Of a stretch of DNA of 7,625 bases, positions 7,401-7,625 are shown in pieces. This stretch comes from an uncultured Prevotellaceae bacterium (GTDB lineage Bacteria > Bacteroidota > Bacteroidia > Bacteroidales > Bacteroidaceae). Position numbers and translations under genes: made by a program. Every line of letters begins with the position of its first letter. Position 1 is the stretch's first letter. The stretch is taken from positions 1-7,625 of the forward strand of contig CAMNHS010000064.1 of the NCBI GenBank assembly GCA_946539635.1. The letters are read 5' to 3'. The notes under the pieces are model-generated. The model did no database searches, was not told the origin of the DNA, and worked only from the letters and a program-made list of their open reading frames with translations.

Positions 7401-7433
7401 CTCCCGCCCTTTAAGGGAGGGCTGGGGAGGGTC
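7401..7433. repeat. GC-rich REP-like inverted repeat of Bacteroidales type
   Basis: The core pairs CCCGCCCT (7403-7410) with AGGGAGGG (7414-7421, counted from the A at 7414) around a loop of about three bases, with one mismatch; a G-rich arm GGGGAGGG (7424-7431) follows. In any frame that reads it on the minus strand it gives PSPPLKGG, a peptide I remember seeing in many spurious Bacteroidetes hypothetical proteins, which suggests a multicopy intergenic repeat. It lies in the presumed leader of the his transcript. On the minus strand it is followed by AGAAAAG and not by a T-run, so it is not an intrinsic terminator for his transcription. The copy number cannot be judged from one window. Confidence 0.6.
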
Positions 7434-7438
7434 CTCTT

Positions 7439-7466
7439 CACGTGTACGCGCATACACATACACACA
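7439..7466. repeat. 28-base perfect alternating pyrimidine-purine tract
   Basis: Every step from 7439 to 7466 alternates pyrimidine and purine: CACGTG, TACGCG, CATACA and CACACA stretches follow each other without a break. The tract stops at A7467 on one side and T7438 on the other. Such tracts, especially with CG and CA/TG steps, can adopt Z-DNA under negative supercoiling. It sits just downstream of the nearer promoter candidate, in the first part of the presumed leader. The alternation is seen directly; any structural or regulatory role is inference. Confidence 0.75.
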
Positions 7467-7476
7467 ATATGGGCTG

Positions 7477-7508
7477 CAAAGGTACGAATAAGTGAGCAAA
7501 ATACCAAA
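7477..7508 (-). promoter_or_regulatory. Promoter candidate P1 of the his cluster (Bacteroidetes-type)
   Basis: On the minus strand, TTTG (7508-7505) is followed after exactly 20 bases by TACCTTTG (7484-7477). This matches the primary-sigma promoter form of Bacteroidetes, TTTG at -33 and TAnnTTTG at -7, with the usual spacing of about 19-21. Transcription would start near 7470, about 100 bases before the hisH GTG. Orientation and position fit the gene cluster. Confidence 0.7.
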
Positions 7509-7548
7509 CAAAAAGAAAAGTTTTTTTATTTTTGCTTGTTTTTTCGAA

Positions 7549-7581
7549 CAAAAGTAACTTCGACAAAATCAAAGTTACAAA
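7549..7581 (-). promoter_or_regulatory. Promoter candidate P2 with internal dyad
   Basis: On the minus strand, TTTG (7581-7578) is followed after 21 bases by TACTTTTG (7556-7549), a second match to the Bacteroidetes form about 70 bases upstream of P1. A 7-base perfect inverted repeat, GTAACTT (7554-7560) and AAGTTAC (7572-7578), fills its spacer and touches both boxes, as an operator might. Because the region is AT-rich, a chance match is more likely than for P1. Confidence 0.45.
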
Positions 7582-7625
7582 AACATTTCTACATTTTTTT
7601 TGAAAAGAATAAAATTTCTCTTCCC

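Larger units (their letters stand above)
7369..7625 (-). promoter_or_regulatory. his cluster upstream/leader region without a recognised gene
   Basis: These 257 bases hold no convincing gene. From the hisH end outward there is an AT-rich stretch with weak 5-base arms (7379-7383 and 7391-7395), then a GC-rich inverted repeat, then an alternating pyrimidine-purine tract, then two promoter candidates in very AT-rich DNA with poly-T/poly-A runs. If the nearer promoter is used, the transcript would have a leader of about 100 bases. I see no T-box, no known amino-acid riboswitch and no histidine-rich leader peptide. The region beyond 7582 has no recognisable element. Confidence 0.7.

Noticed and set aside
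7403..7421. GC-rich hairpin as an intrinsic terminator
   Set aside because: No T-run follows the stem on either strand (GCTGGGG on plus, AGAAAAG on minus).
7527..7534. TATTTTTG on the plus strand as a divergent promoter
   Set aside because: It matches TAnnTTTG, but there is no TTTG at the right spacing upstream and no plus-strand gene follows; expected by chance in AT-rich DNA.
7570..7577. TAACTTTG on the minus strand as a third -7 box
   Set aside because: No TTTG lies 19-21 bases upstream (a poly-T stretch is there), and it overlaps the P2 dyad.

Overview
The window is a dense run of ten genes, all on the minus strand, read from right to left. Several things point to a Bacteroidales bacterium, most likely Prevotella/Segatella or a close relative. 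Ribosome binding sites lack Shine-Dalgarno character. The promoter candidates fit the Bacteroidetes sigma form (TTTG, about 20 bases, TAnnTTTG). The fructose bisphosphatase is class III, and the proteins resemble Bacteroides/Prevotella orthologues as I remember them. The genus is inferred, not shown.

Layout along transcription: a non-coding region (7369-7625) holds two tandem promoter candidates, a dyad inside the upstream one, a 28-base alternating pyrimidine-purine tract and a GC-rich inverted repeat of a multicopy-looking type. Then come hisH, hisA, hisF, hisI and hisE (7368 down to 4627), which give the middle part of histidine biosynthesis. The HisI and HisE activities, usually one HisIE protein in Bacteroides as I recall, are encoded here by two separate genes lying in the same reading frame. 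Next is an FtsE-type ABC ATPase without ftsX beside it, then lysC (aspartate kinase) and lysA (diaminopimelate decarboxylase), the first and last steps of the lysine/DAP pathway. These are followed by a 327-residue protein with a glycosyltransferase-like N-terminal half that starts at TTG. The 5' part of fbp (class III fructose-1,6-bisphosphatase) runs off the left edge.

The genes are separated by 45 bases or less, and three his junctions or the distal GT-like/fbp junction use 4-base ATGA overlaps (hisH/hisA, hisF/hisI, GT-like/fbp). I see no terminator-like structure between them, so one long transcript is plausible. HisH and HisF form the glutamine-dependent IGP synthase. HisE, HisI and HisA supply its substrate PRFAR from phosphoribosyl-ATP. 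LysC and LysA feed lysine and peptidoglycan DAP.

Most of the window is ordinary housekeeping metabolism. I found no mobile element, CRISPR array, tRNA or rRNA. The items most worth a second look are the split in-frame hisI/hisE pair, the his control region, the orphan ftsE and the GT-like protein with an unrecognised C-terminal half.
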